64,000 nt of DNA from Mycobacterium lentiflavum (GTDB lineage Bacteria; Actinomycetota; Actinomycetes; Mycobacteriales; Mycobacteriaceae): assembly GCF_022374895.2 (NCBI RefSeq), contig NZ_CP092423.2, forward strand, positions 1,364,001 through 1,428,000, read 5' to 3'. The notes beneath the pieces are model-generated. The model was not told where the DNA came from, ran no database searches, and saw nothing but the letters and a program-made list of their open reading frames with translations. Every line of letters begins with the position of its first letter. The first letter of the stretch is position 1. Both the position numbers and the translations under genes were made by a program. This document shows positions 53,731-63,071 of the stretch, piece by piece.

Positions 53731-55881
53731 ATGACCAACGCAGACGCGCCTTTTCCGACGCCGACCGGTGAACTGTGGCCGGGCAAGGCTTACCCCTTGG
53801 GCGCCACCTACGACGGCGCGGGGACCAACTTCACGTTGTTCAGCGAGGTGGCCGAACGGGTGGAGTTGTGCCTGTTCGACGCCGACGGCACCGAGACGCG
53901 GATCACTCTGCCCGAGGTCGACTACTTCGTCTGGCACGGTTACATCCCGAGCATCGAGCCCGGACAGCGCTACGGCTACCGCGTGCACGGCCCGTACGAA
54001 CCGGAGGAGGGGTTACGGTGCAACCCCAACAAGCTGCTGCTCGATCCCTATGCGAAGGCCATCGACGGCACCTTCGACTGGAACCAGTCGCTGTTCAGCT
54101 ACAACTTCGGCGACCCGGACAGCCGCAACGACGACGACTCGGCGGCCAGCATGCCCAAGTCGGTGGTGATCAACCCCTACTTCGACTGGGGCACCGACCG
54201 CCCGCCAGGACACGAATACGCCGACTCGGTGATTTACGAGGCCCACGTCAAGGGTCTGACCCAGACGCATCCGGGCATCCCCGAGCAGATGCGCGGCACC
54301 TACACCGCGGTGGCCCACCCGGTAATCATCGATCACCTCAAGAGCATGGGCGTCACCGCGATCGAGCTGATGCCGGTGCACCACTTCGCCAACGACTCCA
54401 CCCTGGTCGAGCGGAATCTGTCGAATTACTGGGGCTACAACACGATTGGGTTCTTTGCCCCCGACTTCAAGTACTCCAGCGGCACCTCACCGGGGGGACA
54501 GGTGCAGGAGTTCAAGGCAATGGTGCGCGCACTGCACGAGGCGGGCATCGAGGTGATCCTCGACGTCGTCTACAACCACACAGCCGAGGGCAATCACATG
54601 GGACCCACGCTGTCGATGCGCGGTATCGACAACCCGGCGTACTACCGGCTGGTCGATGACGACAAGCAGTACTACATGGACTACACGGGAACGGGAAACA
54701 GCCTCAACGTCGGGCATCCGCATGCGCTGCAGCTGATCATGGACTCGCTGCGGTATTGGGTGACCGAAATGCATGTCGACGGCTTCCGCTTCGACCTGGC
54801 CTCGACGCTGGCCCGGGAGTTCTACGACGTCGACCGGCTGGCGGCCTTCTTCGAACTCGTGCAACAGGATCCGATCGTCAGCCAGGTCAAGCTCATCGCC
54901 GAACCGTGGGACGTCGGGCCGGGCGGCTACCAGGTGGGTGGCTTCCCGCCGCAGTGGACGGAGTGGAACGGCAAGTACCGCGACACCGTCCGCGACTTCT
55001 GGCGCGGCGAGCCCGCCACGCTCGACGAGTTCGCCTATCGACTGTCGGGGTCGGCCGATCTCTACGAACACACCGGGCGCCGGCCGGTGGCGTCGATCAA
55101 CTTCGTCATCGCCCACGACGGGTTCACGCTGCGCGATCTGGTGTCCTACAACGAGAAGCACAACGAGGCCAACGGCGAGGACAACAACGACGGCGAAAGC
55201 CACAACCGCTCCTGGAATTGCGGCGCCGAAGGGCCCACCGACGACGCCGAGATCAACGCACTGCGCGCCCGCCAACAGCGCAACTTCCTGACCACGCTGC
55301 TGCTGTCGCAGGGCGTTCCGATGATCTGCCACGGCGACGAGCTCGGACGCACGCAGAACGGCAACAACAACGGCTACTGCCAGGACAGCGAGCTCACCTG
55401 GATCGACTGGTCGCAGGCCGACACCGACCTGCTGGAATTCACCCGCAAGGTCTCGGGTCTGCGTGCGGACCACCCGGTGTTCCGGCGGCGACGCTTCTTT
55501 TCCGGCAAGCCCGTCGGCCGGCGCGGGCAGGATGGACTGCCCGACATCTCCTGGTTCGCACCGGACGGCTCGGAGATGACCGACGAGGACTGGGGAGCGG
55601 GCTTTTCCAAGTCTGTCGCCGTGTTCCTCAACGGGCACGGCATCCCCGACCGCGACGCACGCGGACAGCGGGTGCTCGACGACTCGTTCCTACTGTGTTT
55701 CAACGCCCACTACGAGCCCATCGAATTCACGCTGCCGCCAAAGGAATTCGGCGCTTCCTGGCAGCTGGTGGTGTTCACCGGACCGGAGGAGGAAACGCCC
55801 GCCGACGAGGTGCCCGGCGGCGGGACGCTCGTCGTCGATGCGCACAGCGCCGTCGTGCTGCAGGCCGTCTCCAGTGGCTGA
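53731..55881 (+). CDS. glgX: Glycogen debranching enzyme GlgX/TreX
   Basis: A 716-residue GH13 isoamylase-type enzyme that cuts alpha-1,6 branch points of glycogen or glycogen-derived dextrins. Order: N-terminal CBM48 (about 15-125), then the TIM barrel with DVVYNHTAEG (conserved region I), catalytic nucleophile Asp355 in FRFDLAS, acid/base Glu391 in AEPWD, and transition-state Asp in VIAHDG, then a C-terminal beta domain. GlgX (TreX) feeds trehalose synthesis by the TreYZ path in mycobacteria, but treY and treZ are not here. The SigF-type promoter directly upstream indicates stress-phase glycogen use. Confidence 0.92.
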   Translation: MTNADAPFPTPTGELWPGKAYPLGATYDGAGTNFTLFSEVAERVELCLFDADGTETRITLPEVDYFVWHGYIPSIEPGQRYGYRVHGPYEPEEGLRCNPNKLLLDPYAKAIDGTFDWNQSLFSYNFGDPDSRNDDDSAASMPKSVVINPYFDWGTDRPPGHEYADSVIYEAHVKGLTQTHPGIPEQMRGTYTAVAHPVIIDHLKSMGVTAIELMPVHHFANDSTLVERNLSNYWGYNTIGFFAPDFKYSSGTSPGGQVQEFKAMVRALHEAGIEVILDVVYNHTAEGNHMGPTLSMRGIDNPAYYRLVDDDKQYYMDYTGTGNSLNVGHPHALQLIMDSLRYWVTEMHVDGFRFDLASTLAREFYDVDRLAAFFELVQQDPIVSQVKLIAEPWDVGPGGYQVGGFPPQWTEWNGKYRDTVRDFWRGEPATLDEFAYRLSGSADLYEHTGRRPVASINFVIAHDGFTLRDLVSYNEKHNEANGEDNNDGESHNRSWNCGAEGPTDDAEINALRARQQRNFLTTLLLSQGVPMICHGDELGRTQNGNNNGYCQDSELTWIDWSQADTDLLEFTRKVSGLRADHPVFRRRRFFSGKPVGRRGQDGLPDISWFAPDGSEMTDEDWGAGFSKSVAVFLNGHGIPDRDARGQRVLDDSFLLCFNAHYEPIEFTLPPKEFGASWQLVVFTGPEEETPADEVPGGGTLVVDAHSAVVLQAVSSG

Positions 55882-56056
55882 CGAGCCTCGCGTCGCGGTC
55901 TGACCGTAGATCGGCTCCCTTTCGCCCGGCGATTGGTTACTTTGTGCCCAGTGACATCGGCTGCATGTCCGCGCACAATGTCGACACCAGCAAATTTGGG
56001 TGGCGTCGACTCAGGACTTGCGATCCGGCGCTGTTCGGGAAGCAACGGGGCAGCCG

Positions 56057-57817
56057 ATGGAGCCGATGGAGGCGGAGAGCCCCGACGCGTGGCTGAATGA
56101 CGTGGCCTGGTGTCGACGGATCGCGTTGGTGGTGGTGTTTGCCATCGCCGCGTTGGTCTGGGTGGGCTGGACGACTGGCAGCGACCGGTTGACCCGGATC
56201 TATCCGACCTGGCCGCAGATGATGCCGTGGACGGCGGTGTGGCTGGTGTCGCTGGGTGCGGCGATCTTGGCGCAGTCGGGTGCCCCATCGCGGAAGCGGG
56301 TGTGGGCCGGGCGTGGCTTGGCCCTGCTGGTGGCTGCCCTTGCCGGCATCACCCTCGTGCAGTACGCGACCGGTGTGCTGCCCGGCCTGGACCGGGTGTG
56401 GTTCGCCGACGCGCTACGAACCTCGCAATGGACCAAGCCAGGGCGGCCCAGCCCGCAGACGGCGGTGTCCGCCCTGCTGCTGTCCGGCGCCGTCGTCCTG
56501 ATCCGTTTCGATCGGCGAACCCGCGTGGCCTGGCCCGCGTGCACCGCGGCCGGTGCGGCGATCCCGTTCGTCACGGTCGGGGCCTACCTGTTCGACGCTT
56601 TGGCGCTGGTGGGCTCCTCGCCTTCGACCGGCCAGGCGTTTATGACGGCGCTGGCACTCTTGCTGCTCGCCGCCGCGGCGTTGCTGGCGCGTCCCGACCG
56701 GGTTCCGGTCGCCTGGTTGCTTGGCCGGTCCGACCGGTCGTCGCTACTCCGGCTGGCCGCGATCCTCGCCGGTTTTCCGGTTGTCGTGGCGTTGTCGCGG
56801 CCGGCGCTCCTGGGGTTGGGGATCGGCGAGCACACGGAGTGGACCTTCTCGATCTTGTTGGGCACCGTCATTGTCGGGGCGGTGACGTTCTTCTTCACCC
56901 AGCGTGAGCACGAACTGCTGATAGCAAAGGAGATCCTCAGCAAGCAACGCGCCGACGCTGAGATGCGTTATCAGATCCTCGCGGCCAACGCCGTCGACGT
57001 CATCGTCCACTTCCGCGGCGGCGAGGTCGCGTGGATCTCGCCATCCGTGGAAGCCGTGCTGGGCGGACCGCTGCAGCACTGGACCGGTTCAAACTTCAGG
57101 CGTTTGATCCACGTGGACGACCGCGCCGCGCTGGCAGCCGCCCTACAAAGGATCGGTAACGGCGAATCGGTCATCCAACGGTTTCGGGTCCGCTCCGCCG
57201 ACGGCACCTATCACTGGGTGGACGGCCACGCAAAGCCGTATGTCGACGCCGACGGGAACGCCGATGGGCTGATCGCGGCGCTGCGCACCGTCGACGATCA
57301 GGTCGAGACGGAGCAACGTCTTGAACGCCTGGCCAGGTTCGACACCCTCACGGGCTTGGTCAACCGGGCCGAAGCCCTCGGTCGACTCAAGTCCGCGGTG
57401 GATCAGCCGCGACCACCCGGAACGTACGTCGGGGTCCTGTTCTGCGACGTCGACCGCTTCAAGGAAATCAATGACACGTGGGGTCACGGCATCGGCGACC
57501 AGGTCCTGGCAACGCTGGCATCCCGAATCAGCGGAAGCGTCCGCAGCGGGGACACAGTTGGGCGGACGGGGGGTGACGAGATGCTTGTCATCCTGCCCGA
57601 CATCCACGGCAGTGACGAGCTTGCCGGAATCGCCGAAAAGATCCGTTTCCGCGTCGCCCAACCGATTCGCGTATCTGCCACCACCATTCACGCGACCATG
57701 AGCATCGGAGCCACCATCGCCGTCCCGGGTGAGCCCGTTGCCTCCATCACTGCCCGCGCGGACGCGGCCATGTATCGGGCGAAGTCCGGCCGCGCCAACG
57801 CCGTGATTTGCAATTAG
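56057..57817 (+). CDS. Membrane PAS-GGDEF protein, first tandem copy
   Basis: A 586-residue protein from ATG 56057 (MEPMEAESPD) behind ACGGGG. The N-terminal half has about eight to nine transmembrane helices with the signature VGWTTG, then YPTWPxMxPWTA. This is followed by a PAS domain (about 300-400, YQILAANAVDVIVHFRGGEV) and a GGDEF domain (about 435-586). The catalytic motif RTGGDEM is intact and the inhibitory RxxD site (RSGD) precedes it by five residues, so diguanylate cyclase activity is plausible. It is about as long as, and closely similar to, the next gene. Confidence 0.88.
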   Translation: MEPMEAESPDAWLNDVAWCRRIALVVVFAIAALVWVGWTTGSDRLTRIYPTWPQMMPWTAVWLVSLGAAILAQSGAPSRKRVWAGRGLALLVAALAGITLVQYATGVLPGLDRVWFADALRTSQWTKPGRPSPQTAVSALLLSGAVVLIRFDRRTRVAWPACTAAGAAIPFVTVGAYLFDALALVGSSPSTGQAFMTALALLLLAAAALLARPDRVPVAWLLGRSDRSSLLRLAAILAGFPVVVALSRPALLGLGIGEHTEWTFSILLGTVIVGAVTFFFTQREHELLIAKEILSKQRADAEMRYQILAANAVDVIVHFRGGEVAWISPSVEAVLGGPLQHWTGSNFRRLIHVDDRAALAAALQRIGNGESVIQRFRVRSADGTYHWVDGHAKPYVDADGNADGLIAALRTVDDQVETEQRLERLARFDTLTGLVNRAEALGRLKSAVDQPRPPGTYVGVLFCDVDRFKEINDTWGHGIGDQVLATLASRISGSVRSGDTVGRTGGDEMLVILPDIHGSDELAGIAEKIRFRVAQPIRVSATTIHATMSIGATIAVPGEPVASITARADAAMYRAKSGRANAVICN

Positions 57818-57962
57818 GCGATCTCGGTCAACATGCGCCGCGCGCGAGCGCTTGTGTCGATCCGACGACATCGGCCGCCTTTGTGTGCACAATGACTATG
57901 CTGCACAAGCCTGGGCGTCATTGTGGACAAGCGGCCAGACGCCGGCTGGGTGGAGGGTGCCG

Positions 57963-59762
57963 ATGCACGTATCCGGTACCGACACGCGTCTGGAAACCGC
58001 GCTGCCGCGGTTTGCCCGGGGGATCCTGGTATTCGTCATCGCCGTAGCCACCGTTGCGTGGGTGGGCTGGACTACTGGTGTCGAACTGTTGACTCGGCTC
58101 TATCCGACGTGGCCGGTGATGACGCCCTGGACCGCGTTGTGCCTCGCCGCGTTGGGGGTCTCGGCATTGCTGCAATCTGGGCAACCGTCGCGCGCGCGGG
58201 TGTGGACGGGACGCTGCCTGGCTGTCGCGGTGGTCATTTTCGGCCTCGTCGTGCTTGCGGAGTTCGCGACCGGCAGGTCGTTCGGCTTGGACCAGGCGTT
58301 GTTCGGCGATGCTGTGCGGCTGCGGCAATCGTCCTGGCCAGGGCGTCCGAGCCCGCAAACGGCCGTGTCCCTGCTGTTCGTCGCCGCCACGGTTGCGCTG
58401 GTCCGCCTGGATCGGGGCGTCCGCCTGCTCTGGCCTGTGTGCATGGCCGCGGGTGCCGCCATACCGCTGGTCACTGTCGCGGCCTATCTGTTCGACGCGC
58501 TGGCTCTCGTGGGTGTGTCGACGTCAACCGGTCAAGCGATGGCGACCGCCTCGACCCTGCTTCTCGTGGTCGTTGCGGCATCACTGGCGCGGCCCGACCG
58601 GCCGCCGCTCGCCTTGCTGGTCGGCCGGCCCGACTGGCGCTCATTGGTCCGATTGGTGGGCGTCCTGGCCGCTTTCCCGCTCGTCGTCGCGCTATCCAGG
58701 GCGGCCTTCGTGGCGGTCGGCCTGCGCGGGGAGCACACGGAGTGGACCCTGTCGATCGTGACGGGGACGGTCGTCGTAGGTGCGGTCACGTTTTACCTGA
58801 GCCAGCGTGAGCAGAAAGAACTTATTCAAAAAGAGTTGGTCGGCAAGCTGCGCACGGACGCCGAAAACCGCTACCGGATCCTGGCCGACAACGCCGTGGA
58901 CATCATCGTTCACCTGCGGGGCCGCGAGGTCGCGTGGGTCTCGCCGTCCGTGGTGGCCGCGCTGGGTGGCCCGCCGCAGCGATGGCTGGGCGCCGGTTTC
59001 AGCGGCCGCATCCACGACGACGACGTCGATACCGTCCTGACCGCGCTGCGGCGGATCGCCGACGGCGAATCCGTCGTCCAGCGATTCCGGATCCTTTCCG
59101 TCGACTCCGGCTACCGCTGGGTCGACGGCCATGCCAAACCGTACGTCGACGCCGACGGCAACACCGATGGGGCGATCGCGGCGCTGCGCCTCGCCGATGA
59201 CCAGGTGGAAGCGGAGCGGCGACTTGAGCGGCTGGCCCACTTCGACACCCTCACCGGGCTGGCGAACCGGGCCGAGATCATGGCACGCCTCGAGGCGGCG
59301 CTCGCGCAACCGCTGCCGACCGGAACGTTCGTCGGCGTCCTGTTCTGCGACGTCGACCACTTCAAGGACATCAACGACACCTGGGGACACGGCGTCGGCG
59401 ATATTTTCCTTGCCACCCTGGCGGCGCGGATCGGCGAAAGCGTCCGCCGGCAGGACTCGGTCGGGCGAACCGGCGGCGACGAGATACTCATCGTGGCTCC
59501 CGACATCCACGGCATCGACGAGCTCGCCGAGATCGCCGAGAAGATTCGCCGCAATACCGCCGAACCGATCGACGTTGCCGGAAACGCGATTCGAGCGACG
59601 CTGAGCATTGGTTCGACGATCGCCCTTCCCGGCGAGCCGGTTTCCTCGGTCATGGGCCGCGCGGACGCGGCGATGTACCAGGAGAAGCCGGGCGACACGC
59701 ATGCCGTCGCCCGATTTTCCGTGGAACGGTCCTTGCGCCGGGCGCGCCGGGCGTCATCGTAA
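57963..59762 (+). CDS. Membrane PAS-GGDEF protein, second tandem copy
   Basis: A 599-residue protein from ATG 57963 behind GGAGGG, closely similar to its upstream neighbour over the full length. The same membrane signature (VGWTTG, then YPTWPVMTPWTA), PAS domain (YRILADNAVDIIVHLRGREV) and GGDEF domain are present. The active motif RTGGDEI is intact with RxxD (RRQD) five residues before. It should make c-di-GMP in response to a membrane or cytosolic signal. The two copies are separated by 145 bp. The upstream spacers share GACATCGGC and GCACAATG, so the duplication included the leader. Confidence 0.88.
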   Translation: MHVSGTDTRLETALPRFARGILVFVIAVATVAWVGWTTGVELLTRLYPTWPVMTPWTALCLAALGVSALLQSGQPSRARVWTGRCLAVAVVIFGLVVLAEFATGRSFGLDQALFGDAVRLRQSSWPGRPSPQTAVSLLFVAATVALVRLDRGVRLLWPVCMAAGAAIPLVTVAAYLFDALALVGVSTSTGQAMATASTLLLVVVAASLARPDRPPLALLVGRPDWRSLVRLVGVLAAFPLVVALSRAAFVAVGLRGEHTEWTLSIVTGTVVVGAVTFYLSQREQKELIQKELVGKLRTDAENRYRILADNAVDIIVHLRGREVAWVSPSVVAALGGPPQRWLGAGFSGRIHDDDVDTVLTALRRIADGESVVQRFRILSVDSGYRWVDGHAKPYVDADGNTDGAIAALRLADDQVEAERRLERLAHFDTLTGLANRAEIMARLEAALAQPLPTGTFVGVLFCDVDHFKDINDTWGHGVGDIFLATLAARIGESVRRQDSVGRTGGDEILIVAPDIHGIDELAEIAEKIRRNTAEPIDVAGNAIRATLSIGSTIALPGEPVSSVMGRADAAMYQEKPGDTHAVARFSVERSLRRARRASS

Positions 59763-59887
59763 GTCAATTCTCAAGGCGCGCATGGCTTTTTGCGGCTGGC
59801 GTGCGCCGATGGTCCGCCCATCGTCGCCTGCCCCATTCCTGATGGATACGCTGTGCTGCAGCGTGCTCGTTACAGGAGAGGGCAAAT

Positions 59888-60667
59888 ATGTCACGGACAG
59901 TGGTGGTTGGTGCATCGAGTGGCCTCGGGCGCTGTATCGGAATCGGGCTGGCCCAGCGCGGTGATCGGGTCGCGCTGTTGGCCCGCCGAAAAGAGCGCAT
60001 CGAGTCGGCGGCCAAGGAAGCCGGACCGGCCGCGGTCGCCGTCGAGTGCGACAGCACCGATGAGGCGTCGTGCCGGTCGGCCATCGGCGAGGTCGCCGAG
60101 GCGTTCGGCGGCATTGACAACATCGTCTACACCCCCGCCATTAGTCCGCTGGTCCGCATGGTCGACACCGACGCCGAGACGTGGCGCCGGATCTTCGACA
60201 CCAACGTGGTCGGGGCGTCGCTGGTGACCGCGGCGGCGATGACCCACCTGACCGCATCGGCGGGCAAGGTGGTCTACCTCTCCTCGGACGCGGGCCCGTA
60301 CGGTCCGCCGTGGCCTGGGCTCGGCGCCTACGGCGTCAGCAAGGCCGCCCTGGAACGACTCGTCGAGGCGTGGCGATCCGAACACCCCGACGTCGGCTTC
60401 ACCAACCTGATCGTGGGGGAGTGCGCCGGCGGCGAGGGTGAAGCGGCGACCGGGATGAACGCCGGCTGGGACATGGACCTGACCATGCAGGCCTATCCGC
60501 TCTGGGTTTCGCGCGGCTGCATGCCGGGCAAGTTGATGCCCGTCGAGGACCTGATCGACGTGGTCCACACGATCCTTCGCACCAATTCCTCGACGTCGAT
60601 GCCGCTGGTCGTGGCCCGTGGCGCACCGTCGAGCCCCGCCGCGTTCGCCGAGGCCAATCCGTCCTAG
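59888..60667 (+). CDS. Short-chain dehydrogenase/reductase
   Basis: A 259-residue classical SDR from ATG 59888 with GGAGAGGG ahead. Visible: NADP(H)-type cofactor loop VVGASSGLGR (residues 6-15), a basic ARRK patch after strand 2 (32-35) which favours NADP(H), Ser132/133, and the catalytic Tyr148-x3-Lys152 (YGVSK). No signal peptide. The substrate is unknown. It ends 1 bp before the end of the convergent aldo-keto reductase gene, so both oxidoreductases share a terminal region. Confidence 0.88.
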   Translation: MSRTVVVGASSGLGRCIGIGLAQRGDRVALLARRKERIESAAKEAGPAAVAVECDSTDEASCRSAIGEVAEAFGGIDNIVYTPAISPLVRMVDTDAETWRRIFDTNVVGASLVTAAAMTHLTASAGKVVYLSSDAGPYGPPWPGLGAYGVSKAALERLVEAWRSEHPDVGFTNLIVGECAGGEGEAATGMNAGWDMDLTMQAYPLWVSRGCMPGKLMPVEDLIDVVHTILRTNSSTSMPLVVARGAPSSPAAFAEANPS

Positions 60668-60668
60668 C

Positions 60669-61640
60669 TCAGCGACCGGTGAGTTTTTCGCGCACCAGAT
60701 CGGTGATGAAACGAACCGGCGACACCGGCCGGAACGCGAGGGCCGCCTCGGTCAGCGCGTCGCGAGACGCGATGGGCAGCTCGATATCGGCCGCCGCCAC
60801 GTTGAACTCGAGTTGCTCGACGCTTGATGCGCCGGGAATGGCGACCACGCCGGGATAGCTGATCAGCCAGGCCAGCGCGACCTGGGCCGGCTTGGCGTCG
60901 ACTTCCTTCGCGACATCGCGCAACAACTGCAGCAATGGCTCGAGGCGCCGCAGGTTTTCGGTACCGAACAATGCGTTGATCGCACGGACGCCGCCGGGAC
61001 GATTGTCGACGTTGTACTTGCCGCCCAGCAGCCCCTGCTCCAGCGGGCTGTAGGCGATCACGACGCGGTTCTCTCGTTCGGCGAACGGCACCAGCTTCTT
61101 AAGCGCCTTGGGGAAGGCGAGCGAGAAGTGGACTTGATTGCTGACGACCGGACGGCCCAGCGCGGCATCGGCTTTAAGCCAGCGCTCCAGCGAATAGTTC
61201 GAGACGCCGGCCGCGCCGATGTCACCGCTGTCGATGAGGTCACGCATGCCCGGCATGATCACCGAGTCGGGGACCACCGGGTTGGACTGATGGATCTGGT
61301 AAAGCGGGATACGGTCCAGTTGCAGCCGCCGCGCGCTGGCGCGCTCGCGCTGCTTGATCACCGCGGGGAAGGGTGCGACCGGCATGATCTTGCTGGCCAC
61401 CGCAACCTCGGCACGCTCGTCGCCGAGTGCCTCGCCGAGGATCCGCTCGCTCTTGCCCAGCCCGTAGACCTCGGCGGTATCGAACAGCGTCACGCCCATC
61501 GCGCGGGCACGCTGCACGATGTCGTGGGCGGCGCCGGCGGCGTACTCATCCCCGTAACCCCATTCGCGTGAGCCGAACTGCCAGGTGCCCAACCCGATCC
61601 GGCTGACCTGCCCCACTCCGTCGACATCGAGATATTTCAT
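60669..61640 (-). CDS. Aldo/keto reductase
   Basis: A 323-residue AKR-family NADPH reductase from ATG 61640 (MKYLDVDGVG). The longer reading upstream overlaps another gene and has no ribosome-binding site. The catalytic tetrad is visible: Asp54 and Tyr59 in FDTAEVYG, Lys84 in VASKIMP, and His117 in YQIHQSN. NADP contacts occur in VAIPGASS. The substrate is unknown. It follows the DUF4190-type gene by 38 bp on the same strand, so the two may share a transcript. Confidence 0.88.
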   Translation of the reverse strand: MKYLDVDGVGQVSRIGLGTWQFGSREWGYGDEYAAGAAHDIVQRARAMGVTLFDTAEVYGLGKSERILGEALGDERAEVAVASKIMPVAPFPAVIKQRERASARRLQLDRIPLYQIHQSNPVVPDSVIMPGMRDLIDSGDIGAAGVSNYSLERWLKADAALGRPVVSNQVHFSLAFPKALKKLVPFAERENRVVIAYSPLEQGLLGGKYNVDNRPGGVRAINALFGTENLRRLEPLLQLLRDVAKEVDAKPAQVALAWLISYPGVVAIPGASSVEQLEFNVAAADIELPIASRDALTEAALAFRPVSPVRFITDLVREKLTGR

Positions 61641-61678
61641 GTGCTCACCGTACTGGGCGGGGTGGTCACACGTCGTGG

Positions 61679-62710
61679 TCAGTCGGGGATCTTGTTGAGG
61701 ATGTAGTTGACGATGCTCACGGCCGTTTGGCGAGGCCCGCTGGCATCGGTCGTGCCGAGGCTGACGACGTACAGGTCGACCACGACGTTGGCTTTGGCCG
61801 CCGCGGCCCGAACAAATCGCACCTTCAGGCCCTTGGGTGCCAGATCCATCGTGGTGATGCCGTTGCCGGCATCGGCGGGCGGGCTGAGCGACAACGTGTA
61901 CGTTGGCCCGCCGCGGGCGGTCAGTGTCACGGGTGCCCCGCCGCAGTCGCGCCAGCCGTCGACCAGCTTCGTGACTTGCGTTTGCGCGGTCGGCGAATCG
62001 CGAAACGCCATGACCGCCTGGATCACCTGGATCGACTTCAACAGGGTTTGCGTATCGGAGAATGCCTCCGCGCGATACCGCAGCATGGTCTTGAGGTCGT
62101 AGGCCTCCGGGGCGCCAGGCATGACGCTTCCCCAGCACTGCGGCCGATCGATCGTCGCGTCCGTATCGCTCTTGCTTGGCCGATCCCAAGTTTGGCCGGC
62201 CTCCAGGTTCTGGTCGTTGGTAAGGCTTTTCAGGGCATCCAGCTTCGGCAGCATCCTGATGACGTCATCCGGCGCCACCTTGGGTGACGGCGGTGGCTCG
62301 GTGGTAGTGCTGGGGGTGGCCGTGATAGCCGGCGCCGCGGTCGGTTGGGGGCGCGAGACGGACAGCGTGGACAACGTGGCCCACCCGAGCAGCGCGACGA
62401 CGGTCAGCGTGATGAACGCGTACGACAGGGACAACCCAACAAGTGCCCGGTCGCGTCCGAGCTCGCCGGTGCGCCGGATCTGCGCGAGGCCGAGATGTCC
62501 GAGAAGTGCTCCGACGGGGGCAAACACGAACGCGAACACCAGCGACAACGTCGCGAAGGTGTTGACGGGCGGGGGCGGGGCCGGCGGCAAGAAGACCGGC
62601 GGCCCGACCGGCGGCGGCGCGTACGGGACACGGCCCAGCGGGTCGTAGGTAAGGGACTCCGGGCTAACGGGGCTAAAGGGATTGTGTCCGAACGGATCCT
62701 GAGGGTTCGT
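61679..62710 (-). CDS. DUF4190 plus PknH-like sensor domain membrane protein; start codon problem
   Basis: The frame encodes a Pro-rich head (NPQDPFGHNPFSPVSPES), two transmembrane helices of DUF4190 type (LSLVFAFVFAPVGALLGHLG, then FITLTVVALLGWATLST), a Thr/Pro linker, and an external domain of the PknH_C-like type with Cys in RPQCWGSV and WRDCGGAP. A perfect AAGGAGG (62722-62716) is followed 5 nt later by ACG (62710-62708), where an ATG would be expected; the first standard start is a TTG at 62590. Either ACG is used, the start was lost, or translation begins at TTG. 343 residues if ACG. Confidence 0.6.
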   Translation of the reverse strand, partial: TNPQDPFGHNPFSPVSPESLTYDPLGRVPYAPPPVGPPVFLPPAPPPPVNTFATLSLVFAFVFAPVGALLGHLGLAQIRRTGELGRDRALVGLSLSYAFITLTVVALLGWATLSTLSVSRPQPTAAPAITATPSTTTEPPPSPKVAPDDVIRMLPKLDALKSLTNDQNLEAGQTWDRPSKSDTDATIDRPQCWGSVMPGAPEAYDLKTMLRYRAEAFSDTQTLLKSIQVIQAVMAFRDSPTAQTQVTKLVDGWRDCGGAPVTLTARGGPTYTLSLSPPADAGNGITTMDLAPKGLKVRFVRAAAAKANVVVDLYVVSLGTTDASGPRQTAVSIVNYILNKIPD

Positions 62711-62780
62711 CGCGGCCTCCTTAGTCTGGGATCCTGCCCAGACTGTAGTACCGGGACCTAGGCCATCGGTAGTTCTGCCG

Positions 62781-62954
62781 TCAGCTGCGGCGCCACACCA
62801 GCTCGGCCTTAACGATCAGGCCGTCGTCGACAACGGAGAATGGGCCGGCATAGCTCATATATCCAGCCGCCGCCGCGGCGAACTCGTCGTCGAGGGCGTT
62901 GTGCGGATCGTCGCGATCGAAGGGCGTTCGATCGGCGCGCATCAGTCTCACCAT
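62781..62954 (-). pseudogene. Lipocalin-like domain fragment
   Basis: A 57-codon frame (ATG 62954, TGA 62781-62783) reads MRADRTPFDRDD, then FAAAAAGYMSYAGPFSVVDD and VKAELVWRRS. It resembles the start of lipocalin-like domain proteins (an MRADRP motif, then GYxxYxGxFxVD) but stops before the second half of the barrel. It is most likely a truncated remnant. Identity is by eye only. Confidence 0.45.
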
Positions 62955-62985
62955 GTGTCGACAACCTGGCCCGACCGGGCAGCAC

Positions 62986-63010
62986 GTTTGGTGGCTGTGT
63001 CGCTGGGTAG
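62986..63010 (+). promoter_or_regulatory. SigF-type promoter for the hemerythrin-like gene
   Basis: GTTT (62986-62989), 15 nt, GGGTAG (63005-63010), a full match to the SigF pattern, 61 bp before the ATG. Confidence 0.75.
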
Positions 63011-63071
63011 CCGACTGGGAGCGCGCAACAGCCCGCGCGTGACAACCGGACTAATTCGGGAGGACATCACC

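Noticed and set aside
60669..62189. Aldo/keto reductase read as a 506-residue protein
   Set aside because: The first 183 codons overlap the DUF4190/PknH-sensor gene and show no AKR similarity; the fold starts at MKYLDVDGVG.
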